Shown: positions 34,626-47,616, counted from the stretch's first letter. The stretch is 64,000 nucleotides of DNA from Oscarella lobularis (GCF_947507565.1 NC_089184.1:2790001-2854000); one strand, 5' to 3'. The notes: generated from the letters alone by a model not told the origin. Translations and numbers: made by a program.

Positions 34626-37600
34626 ATTGATATTAATGTTTAGTCTAGTTTTTTATGAAATTTTCTGACTAATGATTTTTTTTGTTTTCTTTTTTAGAGT
34701 ACGAGATTTTGCTGGAGTATCAATGTGGAAAGGTAAGCGTTTTTGTCATTGTATCGTGTCTTTTCACTGACACGACATTGTAAGTGAATCAAGAACAGAA
34801 GATAACTAAAAAATAATTTAGTTTTTAGTTTTTATATTGTGCTGGTTTTTATATTGTGCATGATAAATTGTTGCATTCTTTTTTCTCCTGAGCTCCATGT
34901 TATGGAGACAGGAGTTACATGATTGGTTAGTTTAGGGACATACGCGCGCGTCTTCCGCGAATACTCCGCGTATAACCGGTTTCGTGCATGGGCGCCTGCG
35001 TGCATGGCCCTTTGCTAGAACAAGTCAACGCAGAGATTCTCGCTAATCCGATGCAGCGTGATGCTCAGTTGCAAGCGCCGCTCGTAAGCCTTTCATAACG
35101 CTGTATTGCACGAGCCCCACGCGATTGCACAGTACTTCACTCGAACGTTTTGTGTTGAAACAGAATTTTTATTAAAACTATTCTATTTTACGTTTACGTT
35201 ACGGTTCATGTAGATGACTAGCGACCAAGCGCGTTTGTTTTTTATCACGTCGAAGGAATACGACAAAAAATCAGTCCGGGGTTGTACTGAAGTCTAATCG
35301 TCACGTGAGTCGTTTTTTTCATCCAACGGGCCTAAGACGCGAAAAACGAGCGTCCACTCTGCGTGAAAGTCCTGTTCTGCTTATTAGAAATGAAAAGAGG
35401 ATCGAGGTAGGCAAGCGCGTGAATCAACTCGAGAGGCCCCCTAGCTTCGCCGCGTGCTGAGGTCTGGAAGCTCTAAATCCAAAGATCTCGCGACTTCTAG
35501 CGTTTTAATAAGACGATCGTGGCGCGCCAGACCCGAATCAACTCGCCTGCATCGTCTCCGACGTTTTTGTTTCGTATTAGAGCTCAAAACGGTGGAAGAC
35601 ATGAACTCCAGCGAATTGGGAAACTGAAACGCGAGCAGCAGAAGCAGCTAGGAGCGAGTTTTCGACGCTCAGAGAGCAGGAATTGGCTGAAGCGTGAATG
35701 GAAAACATGTAAGTCTTTATAGGAGAACTTTGAAAGGATTGCTAAATATAAAAATTAAGCAAGAGACCTTTATATACAGTATCTGAATTTTTTCTCTTGT
35801 CTGTGCGGATAGATAGGCTAGAGAGATAGATAGATACATAGATAACCATAAGCTAGATATAGCTCACGGTTTTATTTATGAATCAACAGTGGGGCTTTTC
35901 TGCCCTTTTTAACGTCATGGTATTGAATTATTCTATGCCAATTCATTTGAGCTAATATTAATTATTTGCCATTTTGTTTGCAGTTATTGAAGTGACGAAG
36001 AGGTAGACCGCGGTCCCAACGTCCTCAGCATGACGGGTCGGTCCATCTGCCAGACTGCGGAGATTTGCATCTTTATTTCATAGATGCAGTCTCCTAAACT
36101 GCTTGTATGCCTCCTGTATAACGAGGCCATAGCGTCTAAACTGTCCCATCTCCTGGGTAGGCCTACATCAACCGCTGAAGTGGTTGTGCGGCCCCGAGCT
36201 GGAAAACTGTCCACTCACAAGGCGTGTATCTCCGGACGAGGCTACTATCTATATTGGTAGACTCTCCTGAAGAATGACGCCTACAGCAAAATATGCCTGC
36301 CTGCCTATTGATTTTATGAGGGCAGCAGGCATACATTTTCCCTGTGCCTTGGGATAAACAATAAAGGCACCCGTGGGACAGACGGGTAAACTGTCCCTTG
36401 CAACAAAAACAGACCTACAGATCTTTAATTTTCTGGGTTACTTCCGGGTTACTTCCGGGTATATTAAATACAGAAATTTCCTTTTTATTCTCGCTATGAG
36501 TCGACGTGCTTGCCCTAAACACTACTTTTATTCAAGTACTGTAGTTAGTTACACTTGTATGACATAAGAAAAAAGTTTGCTGCACGTGCAATAATTGAGC
36601 AACAACGCATGCCATGAACGAACGAACTAAGCTAACTATAAAAACGAATGGCGGCTAACCCTATCCAGCTCAGCTCGACTTCATCCACTCCACTCTTCCC
36701 CAGAAATGAATAGCTAAGTTAGATAAACATTCCTTTACTTAGTCTCTCCACCTTTAAAGCACTTCCCGTTGAAGCAGACCCCTGCTTTCGACAGCTGAGA
36801 TGACGACGTAAAGACAAGTGCAATGGGCGGTTCCTTGAGAAAAAAGACAAACAGTACCGAGATCTAAAATATTATTCAGAAAACAATACCATTGGTAAGT
36901 GCTAGCAAATTGAGAGAGCAGTTTAGTGAGGCACGAGTCCGAGATGCGAATGCAAAAAGGAACGGATGGCAGAAGAGACGATTCCGCCGTCTTCCAAGGA
37001 ACACGCCTCAACAACCAACTAAAAGGCAGACAGAGTGAAAACACAGGCAGACAGAGTATATACTCGCTCAGCCTGCCTGAATATATATACCCGTCAGGCG
37101 AAGCATTAATTCTATTAGGCGGAGTATTAATTCCGTCAGGCGAAGTTTCCTACCTCAAAGACTGTTTTGTATCCCTGAACGTCTTCTTTATCTGCATCAC
37201 ACGATACCAAACCTGAGAAATAATGATTGGCTGTTTTAGTTAATTTTTAATGAACTATTATTCACTTTTTCAAAGACAAATCTCGGGCCATTCGTTTCAG
37301 ATGCAAAAATGAATATTGTTCGACTTACCACGTGTAATTGGCGGCGTAATTTTGGGCAAAAATTGCAATTTTCAAAACCTAATGACACGTTAAATAATAG
37401 AGAAATTACTACCATTTGTAACGACCAGTTCCTCTAGGACAAAATAGTCGGCCGTTTAGAAGGTCAAAAACTCCTGAACGATCGTCTCCGAGTTCCGCTT
37501 GCTGCAAAAAGCGTCAAGAAACTCGACAAAGCGCTGCCTTACACCAACATCCCTCTCAGTCTAAAAAATATTTATAACTGTTGAAATTTTAGGTTTTTTA

Positions 37601-38479
37601 ATATGACCTCAATGGATTGAGAACCGTTTCTAAAAGTTAGGGCATACCATAACACACGTAGCACTCGTTCGAATTCGTTTCTCGGTGCTGCAAGTATTGC
37701 CCAATTGCCCAAGCTGATTACTGGTTCTTACAAACAAATTAGGCTCACTAACAAATAAAAAATGACCAAAAAACCGTGTGCTATAGTTCAGGGATTCTAA
37801 AAACCTTCACCTCGTAGATTAAACACGCTAGATCGACTCGAATTCACCACTATAAAACCCTAACCCCAACCTGGCGTCGTCAAATGGCTCGTGTGAGTCG
37901 AAATTGGCAAAGAAAAGAACCCCAATTGTTTCGGGGACCCAAAGCGTACCTGTTCCTACATTTGCATGGTTTTTTCGGACTTCAGCGCGAGTTATTGATC
38001 GCATCGTTCCTCGTAGTTGCAGATCGCTGCGGAAAAACGAGGCGAAAGCGATCGACGAAGGCCGCGTGGAGAGATCGCCTTTCTATCGCGACAAACGGGC
38101 GCCCGATCGCTGAGACGCTTACCGAACGCCGTCCTTTGCATTCTTCATGAGCTTCGAAGCCGTTGTCGTCGCCGAAAACGACCGCTTTCGTCTTCTACGC
38201 AAGGCTTTGTTCGTTTTTCGAGCTTAATGATCACGTGTTCCGTTCTCTATGTCCCGTTCGAGAATAAGACCGCGAAAGCCGATCGACAATAATCTACGCG
38301 AAGCGTAGACGAAGGAATAGGTAAATAGAGAAAAGGAGACCACGAGGCATCGTACCATCTTGAACTCGAGGCGAAAAAAATTGCGTCATTCATTGCCAGA
38401 AATAGAAATGCTGACTGAAATCATGGCGCAACATATACAGTCAAACAGGTATTGAAACCGGTTTATATTTTCGCACCCA
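34626..38479. other. no gene recognised
   Basis: A possible small exon ends at 34732 (GTGGAAAG^GTAAGCG). A GATA microsatellite lies at 35810-35850. A frame at 35519-35722 is rich in Lys/Arg/Gln and ends near a donor (ACAT^GTAAGTC) but has no domain. 37080-37150 repeats CGTCAGGCGAAG with ATTAATTC. 37855-37873 contains CCCTAACCCC. The frames at 37884-38292 overlap in three registers and are not convincing genes. Confidence 0.3.
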
Positions 38480-38590
38480 TTAAGAATACTGTGGATGAGA
38501 ACGTTGCTCTACGTATCCTTAAGAATCTTTTGATGAGAACGCGTGGCTCTACTTTAGGAATCTTTTAATAAAAACGTGGCTCTCCTTCGG
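38480..38590. repeat. short tandem repeat, ~45-bp units, three copies
   Basis: GATGAGAACG, TGGCTCTAC and AGGAATCTTTT recur in order three times with drift. Confidence 0.6.
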
Positions 38591-40759
38591 CAGACAAAGA
38601 AACGTTATTCAGAAAAGTTATTCTTTCCTATTCGCGTTTCATTCATTTCATTTGTGCGGGCTAGAGTATATATAAAGTGACAAAAAAAGGTCCATAAATT
38701 CTACGGTACAAAGAGATGTCTACAACCACAGAAATAAAATGCTTTTGACGCTGAAAAATCCGCCGACTGAAGGATTTTGTACGTAATTAGGTTTGACTGC
38801 TCCTACCTGAGCCTTGACACACCTTCAAAAAAAGTTGCTGGAGTGACAGAAACATAGCGCAGAATGGGTGCTAGAAAAATCTTCATTTTCACCAGTACTA
38901 GGTGAGAGGCAGTCACATCGTCGAATACAGTAGCAGTAGCAGCACTGAGAATAAGATCGAGCGAACGACAGCGCAGTGAGTATAATAGTGAAGATAAACA
39001 GAAGAAGCGTTGAAAAAACGACAAGGCTTTTAAGAACGGCAGAAGAAACGTAAGGATCTGCGAAACGCCTTGCGTCGCTTAGGAACGGTCCTCCGGGACA
39101 TGCAATCGAAAACCCTGTCAGTCCAATAGAAAACGCCCAGATTGCGCCGACGCGATTGCGAAACTAGAAAAATAAAAGACGCACAAAATGAATTAAGTAT
39201 ATACATTACAAGACACTTTTGTTGCAATCGCTCAACCCTTTTTCTTGTAGAAGTGTCGCGAGATTTTTCCGCTATTAAAGTGAATAAGGACGCCATGACA
39301 ACGAACTAAGGAAAAATTAAAGGAGGCCATTTCGCTTATTTTTAATTCGAACCGAAATGGAAACGAAGGCTGGAACCGAAAAGGCAACGTCATATACTAA
39401 CAGTATATGTTCCTCGTAACGATCATTGGAACGATCATCGATGAATACGCCCACGAGTAGGAAGAAAAGGACGAGCGCGTTCGACGCTGACGCGCCCGTT
39501 AGACAGAGAAGAGAGCGAGAGATCTTAATTCGAGGTATCAGAGACTTGCTGCCCGCCTGGCGCGTCGCCGACGGACGAGGAAGAGCATCGAGGACGAAAT
39601 GCTGCGCCATCGAAGTCCCGGACAGGAAGACTGTAGTTCCCGGATAAATTTGCATAATGACGTCAGTCCCGACAGTACAGTACTGCATTTCGCTCTCGGC
39701 TCATCGATGCTAGGAATACTTCACAAATATGTCAATTTATAGAAAATGTTGGCGGTGCTTGGCAGCGGCGACGCTTATCAGCGAATCAGAGACGGTGCGA
39801 ATTCACGTGCACAGCGTCTCTCCTTTGGAAGTGCGTCACGCGATAGCGACTTCGGCATTTCGCCTGTCGGTATCCGCTAGCATATCGAAGCGGCGTTCGC
39901 GATAGAGAGATCGCTATCGGCGATTCTCGAACTGCGAGACCGTTTTTCGTCGGCCCCCGAGCTAAGACGAGATATCGCAGACCGTATTGTTATCATAAAT
40001 TAAAAGTGCGAACACTTGACCTGTGAAAACTAATAATCGAGCCCACGTGCTCGCGATCGCTAGTACGCGCGCTTTCAAAACAATGAACGTGCGAGATCGC
40101 GTGCCGCGTGCTGGAGACGTGAACTCGCGTGAGCGCATCTTCACAATGCTCAAGTGCGCTAGCGTGTCCCATACAAACGAGAATAACGGGGAATTCGATG
40201 ATCTGCTTCAAGAAAAATGACTCGACAATCTCGCTAGATGACTGGTGAACCATTGGATCGACCCTTCCATGCTCGACGCACGTCGATCGCGTCGAAGTCG
40301 AGAACAAGAAAAAAGGCATAGCTCGGTTAGCCATTGCTGTGGAGACAAGCAAAGAGCTTTTTCAGGCAGAATCTAAACAATCGCAATTGCCAATCGGGCT
40401 GAAACGACGGAATAAAACGTAGCAGCTTGTACAACAAACGGGAATTTAAAAGAACCGGACATGGAGTTTTACCGGTACTGAAATGTAAAAACTGAAACAT
40501 TTCTTTCTGACTCGCTGCTACTTCTAAGGAATCCAGAATCACTATCAAGAAGGCCCAAACTCTGACATCGTTCTAAGCACGCATTGACAGAAAATCGACA
40601 CATTATAGAGCTAGAGTATTATTTCCTCTCTAAAAAAAACAAAAATATACATAAAAATCCGACGACTGTCTAAGACACCTGACAGCTTGACATGTTTTAC
40701 CTAACGATTTTTGCTGTTGTATATGCAGGGTCAACTATGACCTTCTACAAGTAATGTTG
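38591..40759. other. no gene recognised
   Basis: Several domain-less overlapping frames (39317-39688, 39993-40352). The stretch 39700-40300 is GC-rich with many CGCGATCG-like words. Confidence 0.3.
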
Positions 40760-42225
40760 TCACAGCTCAGACGAAACACCCGTGCACGGCTGATTTTCAA
40801 GCACAAGGATCATCCTTATACCTGTTTGGGTTGCAGAATCCAAGTCCTCTGTGCTGGCCATGACATTCACGTAAGTAGTCGACTTCTGAGATGACAATTT
40901 CTTCTCTTTCTTCTTCTCTTTCACCTCCGCGGGCGCATCACGCAAAGGATTGCCATCAGTCATAGTAATGATATCCGGCAAGGAAATTTCTTCTTTATTC
41001 ATTGGATCTAACATGACGCCACGAGGAGCGAAAGAACTCATTGGCGTGTAATCGTCTTCAACGGGCATCTTTGATTGGGTAGACGCAATATTCAAATAAC
41101 TCGCAGGAGAATTGGACAAATCCTGCGCCGCAGCGTTGACGTAACTGGTACCTTGCCAACGGCACTTTCTTACTCGGCTCCGTACTCACATAACGCTTCT
41201 GATCACTCGACGCGGAAGGAGCCTTTCCGCCACTCATATCCAAGTAGTAAGCGTTATTCGACTGAGGCAATAAAGGTTGTTCTTCAAATTTGGAGTTGGG
41301 AGGAGTAAAAGAACTCATAGGCGTGCAATCCTCCGACTTCGACTCGGTCGACGACATATCTAAATGACCCGCAGATATGTCGCCCCTATCTCTCATAGCT
41401 TGCAAAGCGTTCTCCACGTCACTCGACTTGATTCTATCCGAAGGATCCCTTTCCCAGCAGCGAAGCATAAACTGATACACGGACTTGGGACAAAGCGAAG
41501 GACACTCCAAACTCAAGCTACCTTGAAGAATTCCACCGATCACTTGCTCTTTGCTCTTACCTAAAAATACGGCTGATACCCAAAGACGAAGATCTCCCAT
41601 AGAAGAACGCCTAGTGACCAGACGTCTGATTCGACAGTGTATTTCCCATCGGTTATCGCTTCTGGCGCCATCCATCGAATGGGCATCGTACCGCCTTTAC
41701 GACGATAATACTCTTCTTGGTAAATATCTCTTGTCATTCCAAAGTCGGAAACTTTGACTGACAATTGATTATTATTTTCGCCGACGAGACAGTTTCGTGC
41801 AGCAATATCGCGATGAACGAACAGACGCGAGGCGAGATAAGCGACGCCGGCTGCAGCCTGAGCGGCGATGTCCACGAGTTGGACGATAGAGAGAATAGAG
41901 CGCGGATGATTGTCTCGTTGGGACGCGCATTTCGAATGAAGGCCTTCAAATCGCCGTGTTTCATGACTTCAGTGATGAGATAGATGGCTTCGTCTTGGGT
42001 GCAGATTCCCAGAAGACGGACAATGTTTGGATGATCAAAGTTCATCATGATTTCCGAAAATCTTCGGCCGTCTCTTGCGACAAGCCCTGCTTCATTGTTT
42101 TCACTGCAACTCGCGTCTGCTCTTATTATTAGTTTTAGATCATTGTTTTGAAGTCGTTGACAACGCCCTTCCGACGAATGATATAGCATGGAAGGGGGGA
42201 CAGGCGCTATAGTCACCAACAACAT
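40760..42225 (-). pseudogene. receptor tyrosine kinase catalytic domain and pYxN tail, frameshifted
   Basis: The minus strand contains nearly all the landmarks of a tyrosine kinase: VAVKTMKQG (catalytic lysine), [29 protein letters not shown] (HRDIAARN is diagnostic for RTKs), [20 protein letters not shown] (insulin-receptor/Trk-like activation loop), [22 protein letters not shown] and CWERDPSDR. The tail repeats Tyr motifs of Grb2-SH2 type: SYVNAAA, SYLNIAS and TYVNVMAS, with YYLDMSG and DDYTPMSSF. The frame changes at about 42060, 41918, 41567 and 41145. No glycine loop, transmembrane or extracellular exon is certain upstream. Four breaks in 1.4 kb argue for a pseudogene; sequencing indels are the alternative. 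Confidence 0.8.
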
Positions 42226-42285
42226 TCACTATCTAAAATTAGGACAAAATTATTGACTCCAGCAATTCGTGGCACTGCATGCCTA

Positions 42286-42552
42286 CTACATATGCTTACG
42301 TGCGGGTGCATTGAAAGGATTGCTCTCGAGATAAGTTGTCCGCTTGATCGACGTGCATGTGCAAAAGGATTTCGAACGCCTTTTCACTCTTACCTGTAAC
42401 AGGTTCGATGTTGGAATGCCGGTTTCCGAAAAAGTTTGCCGGCATTCGCGACTCTGTTCTGCACACTTCGTTCTCATTGCTACGGACAACAGAGAGGTGT
42501 TTTTCCTGTTGAAATTAGGTCTCATGACGCGTACAACTTCAACTGAATCCAT
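42286..42552 (-). other. possible upstream RTK exon(s)
   Basis: CTGTTACAG^GTAAGAG near 42392 is a good donor, and C^GTAAGC near 42297 another. The short segment between them reads TTYLESNPFNAPA, which resembles an RTK juxtamembrane region. It overlaps the edge of dispersed repeat copy A, so I hold this loosely. Confidence 0.25.
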
Positions 42553-43560
42553 GGCCCTAGAATAAAATACTTTTACTGAATCGTGCTCTTCTACTTCTCT
42601 TTTTCCTTCTCTTACTTATATAGTCTCTATGACTAATACAAATGTAATGCCGGAATACCACTTTGATCTATCATCAATTCATTTGCTTGCAAATGACATC
42701 AACTATTCTCCTTTACTTTCAAACGATTTCTTCTCAGCCCTCTTCCAACCGACAAACGCTCTTGAGTTGACTACGTTAATGTGACAATCCCCTGAATGAA
42801 CATCATGGAAAGTATTATGTTGCAAAAGTACGAAATCCAAATATTACTGCTATTGATTTACTCTATCTACTTCTGAGGATGAGAGTTGGGTTGGCGTCAC
42901 GTGGAAGGTGTCCGTCAGCGCGAGAAACAAAAGTGCAAACATTTCCTAAAAACTCAAACCGATGAAATGTAAAATAATTCTAATCCTTCCTCGTATTGAA
43001 AACCACGCCCACACAAGAAAATTCAAACAAGAAAAAATCTGACGACGTCGTCGTAGAGAAAGAATCGCCTTGGCTACACGTACCAGAAGATCAATAATAG
43101 AAGTCTATAGGCACCTGTACATGTGTGCATAGAAAACATTGATACTCTACTCTGATCCGTGCTAACCTCAACCGAGAGTCACAATCCATCTTTTAAATAA
43201 GATTCCCCCTCTCAAATCGTTTTCTTAGCAATTGCTATTTATGTAAAAATTCAATGATATTTCGTTTATCTTGTATCTCTTACCGCTGCTGCTGATCGTC
43301 GTCCTGGTGCAATTTACTCGCCTAGGAGAGAGCAAGGAGGAGAAAGAGCGTGGAAAATGTCTGCGACGCTTCTAACGAGACTTGTCGCTTCGAATAGGGA
43401 GTCTCGCGTCAACGTGCGAAAGGAAAACGAAGCGTACTCTAGAAAACGATAGCAAAACGATGACAAACCATCCTGGAAACCAGGCCTGGAACGGTGAAGC
43501 GACGAGAAAATTGAAGTGCAACAACTCCCGTATAAGGCTATAGCACGTGAATACGAAAAC
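42518..43560 (+). repeat. dispersed ~1-kb repeat, copy A
   Basis: Shared landmarks with copies B and C, in order: an ACGCGTACA/CCCTAG edge, GGAAGGTGTCCGTCAGCGCGA, CTCTGATCCGTGCTAACCTC, GCTGATCGTCGTC, CCTAGGAGAGAG and ACTCCCGTATA. It ends ~170 bp before the 3' end of the CARD-kelch gene. Confidence 0.88.
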
Positions 43561-43731
43561 TATTTTATCGTAATTTTGTACTGCAGCATGCCAAATTAAT
43601 TCCACTCGCCCATTTGGATTATGCCGTCTAAAAATTTTGGGTAGACTTACATCAACTGTCGTCAAAGGAACATGAACGATGAGCGATCTAAAGAAACAAC
43701 TCGAATGATTATTGAAAAACCAAAAAAAAGT

Positions 43732-45016
43732 TTACATTTTCAAACATTCGACTAAGTTTTCTGTACCCTGTGCTCCCCCCACTACAATTAATTGATTGTC
43801 TTTTGTTGTACATGCACCATGTCTGCATCGTCGCTTAATCATTGATGGCAAAGGAAGCCAATCCCCAGACAATTCATCATACATTTCAACACGATTGCTG
43901 CAACCCCATTCTTTCTCTCCTCCTGTTGCGACGACTTTCCCATTCCATGATGACAATTGACACCATAGCTTTGTAGTTGGCTTGATATCAATCCACTCTT
44001 GTTTCACTATTGAAAAGCATTCAACTGAATTCCCCGCATCGAACCCTCCTCCAACAAACATTGTGTCATCAATAACTGCCAATGCACACGAAGACCGTTC
44101 ATTCTTCATTTTCTTTATTGGTTTCCATTCTCCCTTATTAATATCAAAACAATCAACTCGATCACTCCAAAACCCTCCAACAAGATAAATGTTCCCATTG
44201 TGTCCAATTGCCGATCTGCATTTAAGTTGATATTCATGTGGTATTTTAGTTATTAATTCTAAAACTCTCGTTTCACTTTTCCATTCATAAATTCTCGAAC
44301 ATCGACCCCTGTCATTGATATCCATGACATATCCTTTTCCTTCACATCCAAAGACACTCCCTATGCAATGAATCTCCGGGAGATGATGATTCTTTCCCTC
44401 CCACGCTCCCTTCTCCAACTGAAAAATTCTATCTATGTAACCGACATGTAGCGTTCCATTGATTTCAGCCACACGTCCATATGGCCAACAATCAATTAAC
44501 ATGTTTGTCATGTTTGTCTCCCATTTGAGATTAGGACTTCCCATCAAAGGTCCAATCTAAATGTATCCAATTAAAAACCCTAAAATCGATTTCTTTAGAC
44601 ACGTCCACCTTAGTTCTTAAACCAACGTTCGTCACTTTCTCTTTGTTCTTCTCTTCTCTCTCCTTCTTTAATTCTCTTTCCAATTCTTTGATCTTTTGTT
44701 CACTTTTCAACGAAGGCTCCGTACGTTCTTCGTGTTCATTTTCCTCAATCATTTGTGCGACGTGTTCCTGTCCTTTGGTTTTTCTCAAAATATTCATAAA
44801 TCGGTCAAACGAATGGGGGCCTCTTTTAGGCAAAATGGAAACAAGAAGTGTACCCGACCTTTTCTGGTCATCGATAGAATCAAGAGAGAGCCTCTCATAT
44901 TCTTGAGCAGTGATGAGTTCGTTGGAGAGAAGACGACTGAGGAAAGTGAGAGGCATGAGAATTTCAATCAGATCGTGTAGAATCGAATGCACACGCGTTT
45001 TCCATCTCTGATCCAT
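43732..45016 (-). CDS. CARD-coiled coil-kelch protein, 2 exons, 410 residues
   Basis: Exon 1 (45016-44609) starts MDQRWKTRVHSILHDLIEIL and encodes a six-helix CARD-like fold of about 90 residues (LLSNELITAQEYERL, ILPKRGPHSFDRFMNILRKT). A highly charged coiled coil (KELERELKKEREEKNKEK) follows. The 52-nt intron has donor AAG^GTGGAC and acceptor TTTAG^ATTGG, and the acceptor is conserved in the decayed sister gene. Exon 2 (44556-43732) encodes kelch blades (GNIYLVGGFWSD, DDTMFVGGGFDAGN, GKVVATGGEKEWG, NQLIVVGGAQG). Phase 0 joins the exons exactly. CARDs self-assemble in caspase and NF-kB pathways; a kelch propeller would be a ligand or substrate binding module. The BTB domain usual in kelch adaptors is replaced by a CARD. 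Confidence 0.85.
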
Positions 45017-45737
45017 TTCAAAGAGGGCGGAAGAGCACACAAAGCGACGTCAAAGCGAGATAAACAAAAGTGGGGACTTCGGGGGACTTCAAAGATGACG
45101 TCAACAGAATTTGCGACTGCGCCAACTCTTCGTAGAAAGAAGAGATCGCAACTTTTTCGTCGTCCTAAGAAGTCGAATCTGTTCTAGAAGGCTCCTTTAT
45201 AGGTTTTTGGTTTTAGTTTTCGTGGCTAGATGTTCCTGTCAGTGTTCACGTTTATTCGCGTTTCCTCTGCTCGAGCTCGATTGCAACGTGAATTTCGATT
45301 TATTTAGTCTTGGCAGATGCGTTTGCCGTTGCTCCTATGGCTCCATTATGACCGAAAAGTGTCTGTGAAGCCAAATCTGGTAAATAAATAATATTATTCA
45401 CGTAACTTTGTGTGCCAATTGTGAAGTACAGTATGTTTGGATACGGAAATGCCGTCGAGAGAACAATGCAGAGATCTTCTCGTAAGCTAACTAAATTGCA
45501 TATGGATATATATATGTATATCCATGTAGATTGCTATCTACTTGGAACATTGAGACTGACATTGAATTATTTTATTTAATCAAATACTACGTGTAGAAGA
45601 AGATGTGGGATTGTGACGTACCGCGTATGGTGTGTTGCCTAACAAAAAGGAGATCATTGGAAAGTGTTCTGTATGCTTTCTCCACTTCCTTCATCAACAA
45701 TCAAACTAAAGAGAGTTCCTCTCTTCTCAAAGGCAAC

Positions 45738-46735
45738 ACGTCAATACTGACTACACGTGACGCCTACAGAATCAACTAAATCCCTGGCCCTAGATGAATT
45801 CCTCAATTCCTGAATCATGGTAATTGCCCTGCGTCTTTTCGTTGTCTCCCTGCCTCTTTGGCCTATCATCAAATCATTAATTTGCGAATCCCATCAACTA
45901 CTCTCCTTTACTTTCAAATGATTTCTTCTTCCGCTCGTGAGTCGACTACGTCCACGTGACCATCCCCTGAATACTTCAATCATGGAAATTCCCATATTGC
46001 GAAAGTACAGAATCTAAAATATTACTACTGTTGAGAGGCAGGATTGACGTTACGTGGAAGGTGTCCGTCAGCGCGAAAAAGAAAAGTGTAATAAAATGCT
46101 AAAAACTTCAATCAATAAAAGCAAAACATTTCATTCTGGTTCTACACTTGTATTTATACCCACACAATTAATAATTAATTCCAGCAAGAAAAAGTCTGAC
46201 AACGTCACCGTAGAGAAAGAATCGCCTTGGCTTTACGCTCCAGAAGATCAATAAAATTATTCTATAGATACACGTTACATGTCAATGAAAACATTGATAC
46301 TCTACTCTGATCCGTGCTAACCTCAAACAGGAGTCAAAATCGCTTTCTTTCTGCTTTCTGAGAAAGAGATTCGCTCAACTCAAATCGGTTTTCGCGACAT
46401 GTCTATATAGAAATTCGATAAAATCAAAGATATTTCGTTTTCTCGTATCGCCCACAGCTGCGGCTGATCGTCGTCGCGTTGCATTCGATTGCAATTGCCT
46501 AGCTACTCGCAGCCTTCCGTCATTCCACTTTGCCTAGGAGAGAGAGATCGAGAGCGAGGGAAAATGTAGCAACGCCTCTAAGGAAGCCTGGCTCTTCGAA
46601 TAGGAAGTCTCCCGTCAAATTATCAGACGAAAAACAAGTGTGCTGCAGAAAACGATAGCAAACGAATCTGAAAACGGCGAAGCGAAGAGAAAGATTGAAG
46701 AACAGCAATTCCCGTATACCACGTGGATACATAAA
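45738..46735 (+). repeat. dispersed ~1-kb repeat, copy B
   Basis: Same order of landmarks as copy A. It ends within a few bases of the decayed CARD-kelch copy. Confidence 0.88.
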
Positions 46736-46739
46736 TATA

Positions 46740-47616
46740 TCAACTGGATCACTCCCCCATATTATCCCCTCCCACAAGATAAATGTTCCCATTGTGTCCA
46801 ATTGCTGATCTCCCATAGAGTTGATATATTCATCTGGTATTTTAGCTAATAATTCCAATTTCTTGTGTCCATTCATAAATACTGATATCCATGACATATC
46901 CTTTTCCTTCACATTCAAAGACACTCTCTATGCGTTTAATCTCCGGCAGATGATGCTTCTCTCCCCCCACGCTCTCTTCTTAAACTGCAACATTCTATTC
47001 CCATCACCAACATATAGCAATCCATTGATTTCAGCCACACGTCCAAATGGCAAGTAATCAGTGGACAGGTTTGGTATGTTTGTCTCCCATTTGAAACTGG
47101 GACTTCCCATCGAAGGACCAATCTAAATATATGTAACTCCCAATCGCATTTCTATCAACCCAATTCAACGACCTTTTTTCTCAATCCTACAACAGTCATT
47201 TCGGCGCGAACGAGATCTCCCTTCCATTTTTCACTTTCTCATTCACAAGTCGATCAATTTCATTCTCTACATAGAACCTATTGAGTCAATTAAATCCCAT
47301 CCAAGCGCATTCCCGAGTATTACTTCTCTTTTCTGGTTCCAATAATTGCCGAACAACATGCTCTTGTCGTCCCGTACCTCGTAGAACGTCGACAAACTCG
47401 TCGAAGGCCGTCTCACCTTTTCGCGGCAAAATGTCGACAAGGATCGAGCATGCGCGATTTGTCTTCGTTCGTCTTGGACGAATCGCGCAGCATTGCGTAC
47501 TGCTCTCGAGAGACGAGTCTCTCGGCGAGAAGACGATCTAGAACGGACATGGGATCGAACACTTCGACGATCGACGGAAGATTGTCGTGGACGCGATTTC
47601 TCCATCGCTTATCCAT
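46740..47616 (-). pseudogene. decayed CARD-kelch paralogue
   Basis: ATG 47616 (MDKRWRNRVHDNL) begins a CARD parallel to the intact gene (SVLDRLLAERLVSREQYAML). A one-base shift near 47440 breaks the frame before the DILPRKGETAFDEFVDVLR helix, which remains readable in the next frame. The intron acceptor (TTTAG^ATTGG) survives at 47132. The kelch exon (MGSPSFKWETN, GRVAEINGLLYVGDGNRM) then shifts frame near 46927 and ends after about one third, where repeat copy B begins. Confidence 0.82.

Noticed and set aside
37855-37873. Telomere-like CCCTAACCCC, and the TTAGGGTTAGGG-like motif at 61607
   Set aside because: Only one to two units each, within other sequence; too short to call interstitial telomere repeats.
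47267-47605. 112-codon Arg/Ser-rich minus-strand frame
   Set aside because: A shifted reading over the decayed CARD exon; the CARD is readable in the other two frames.
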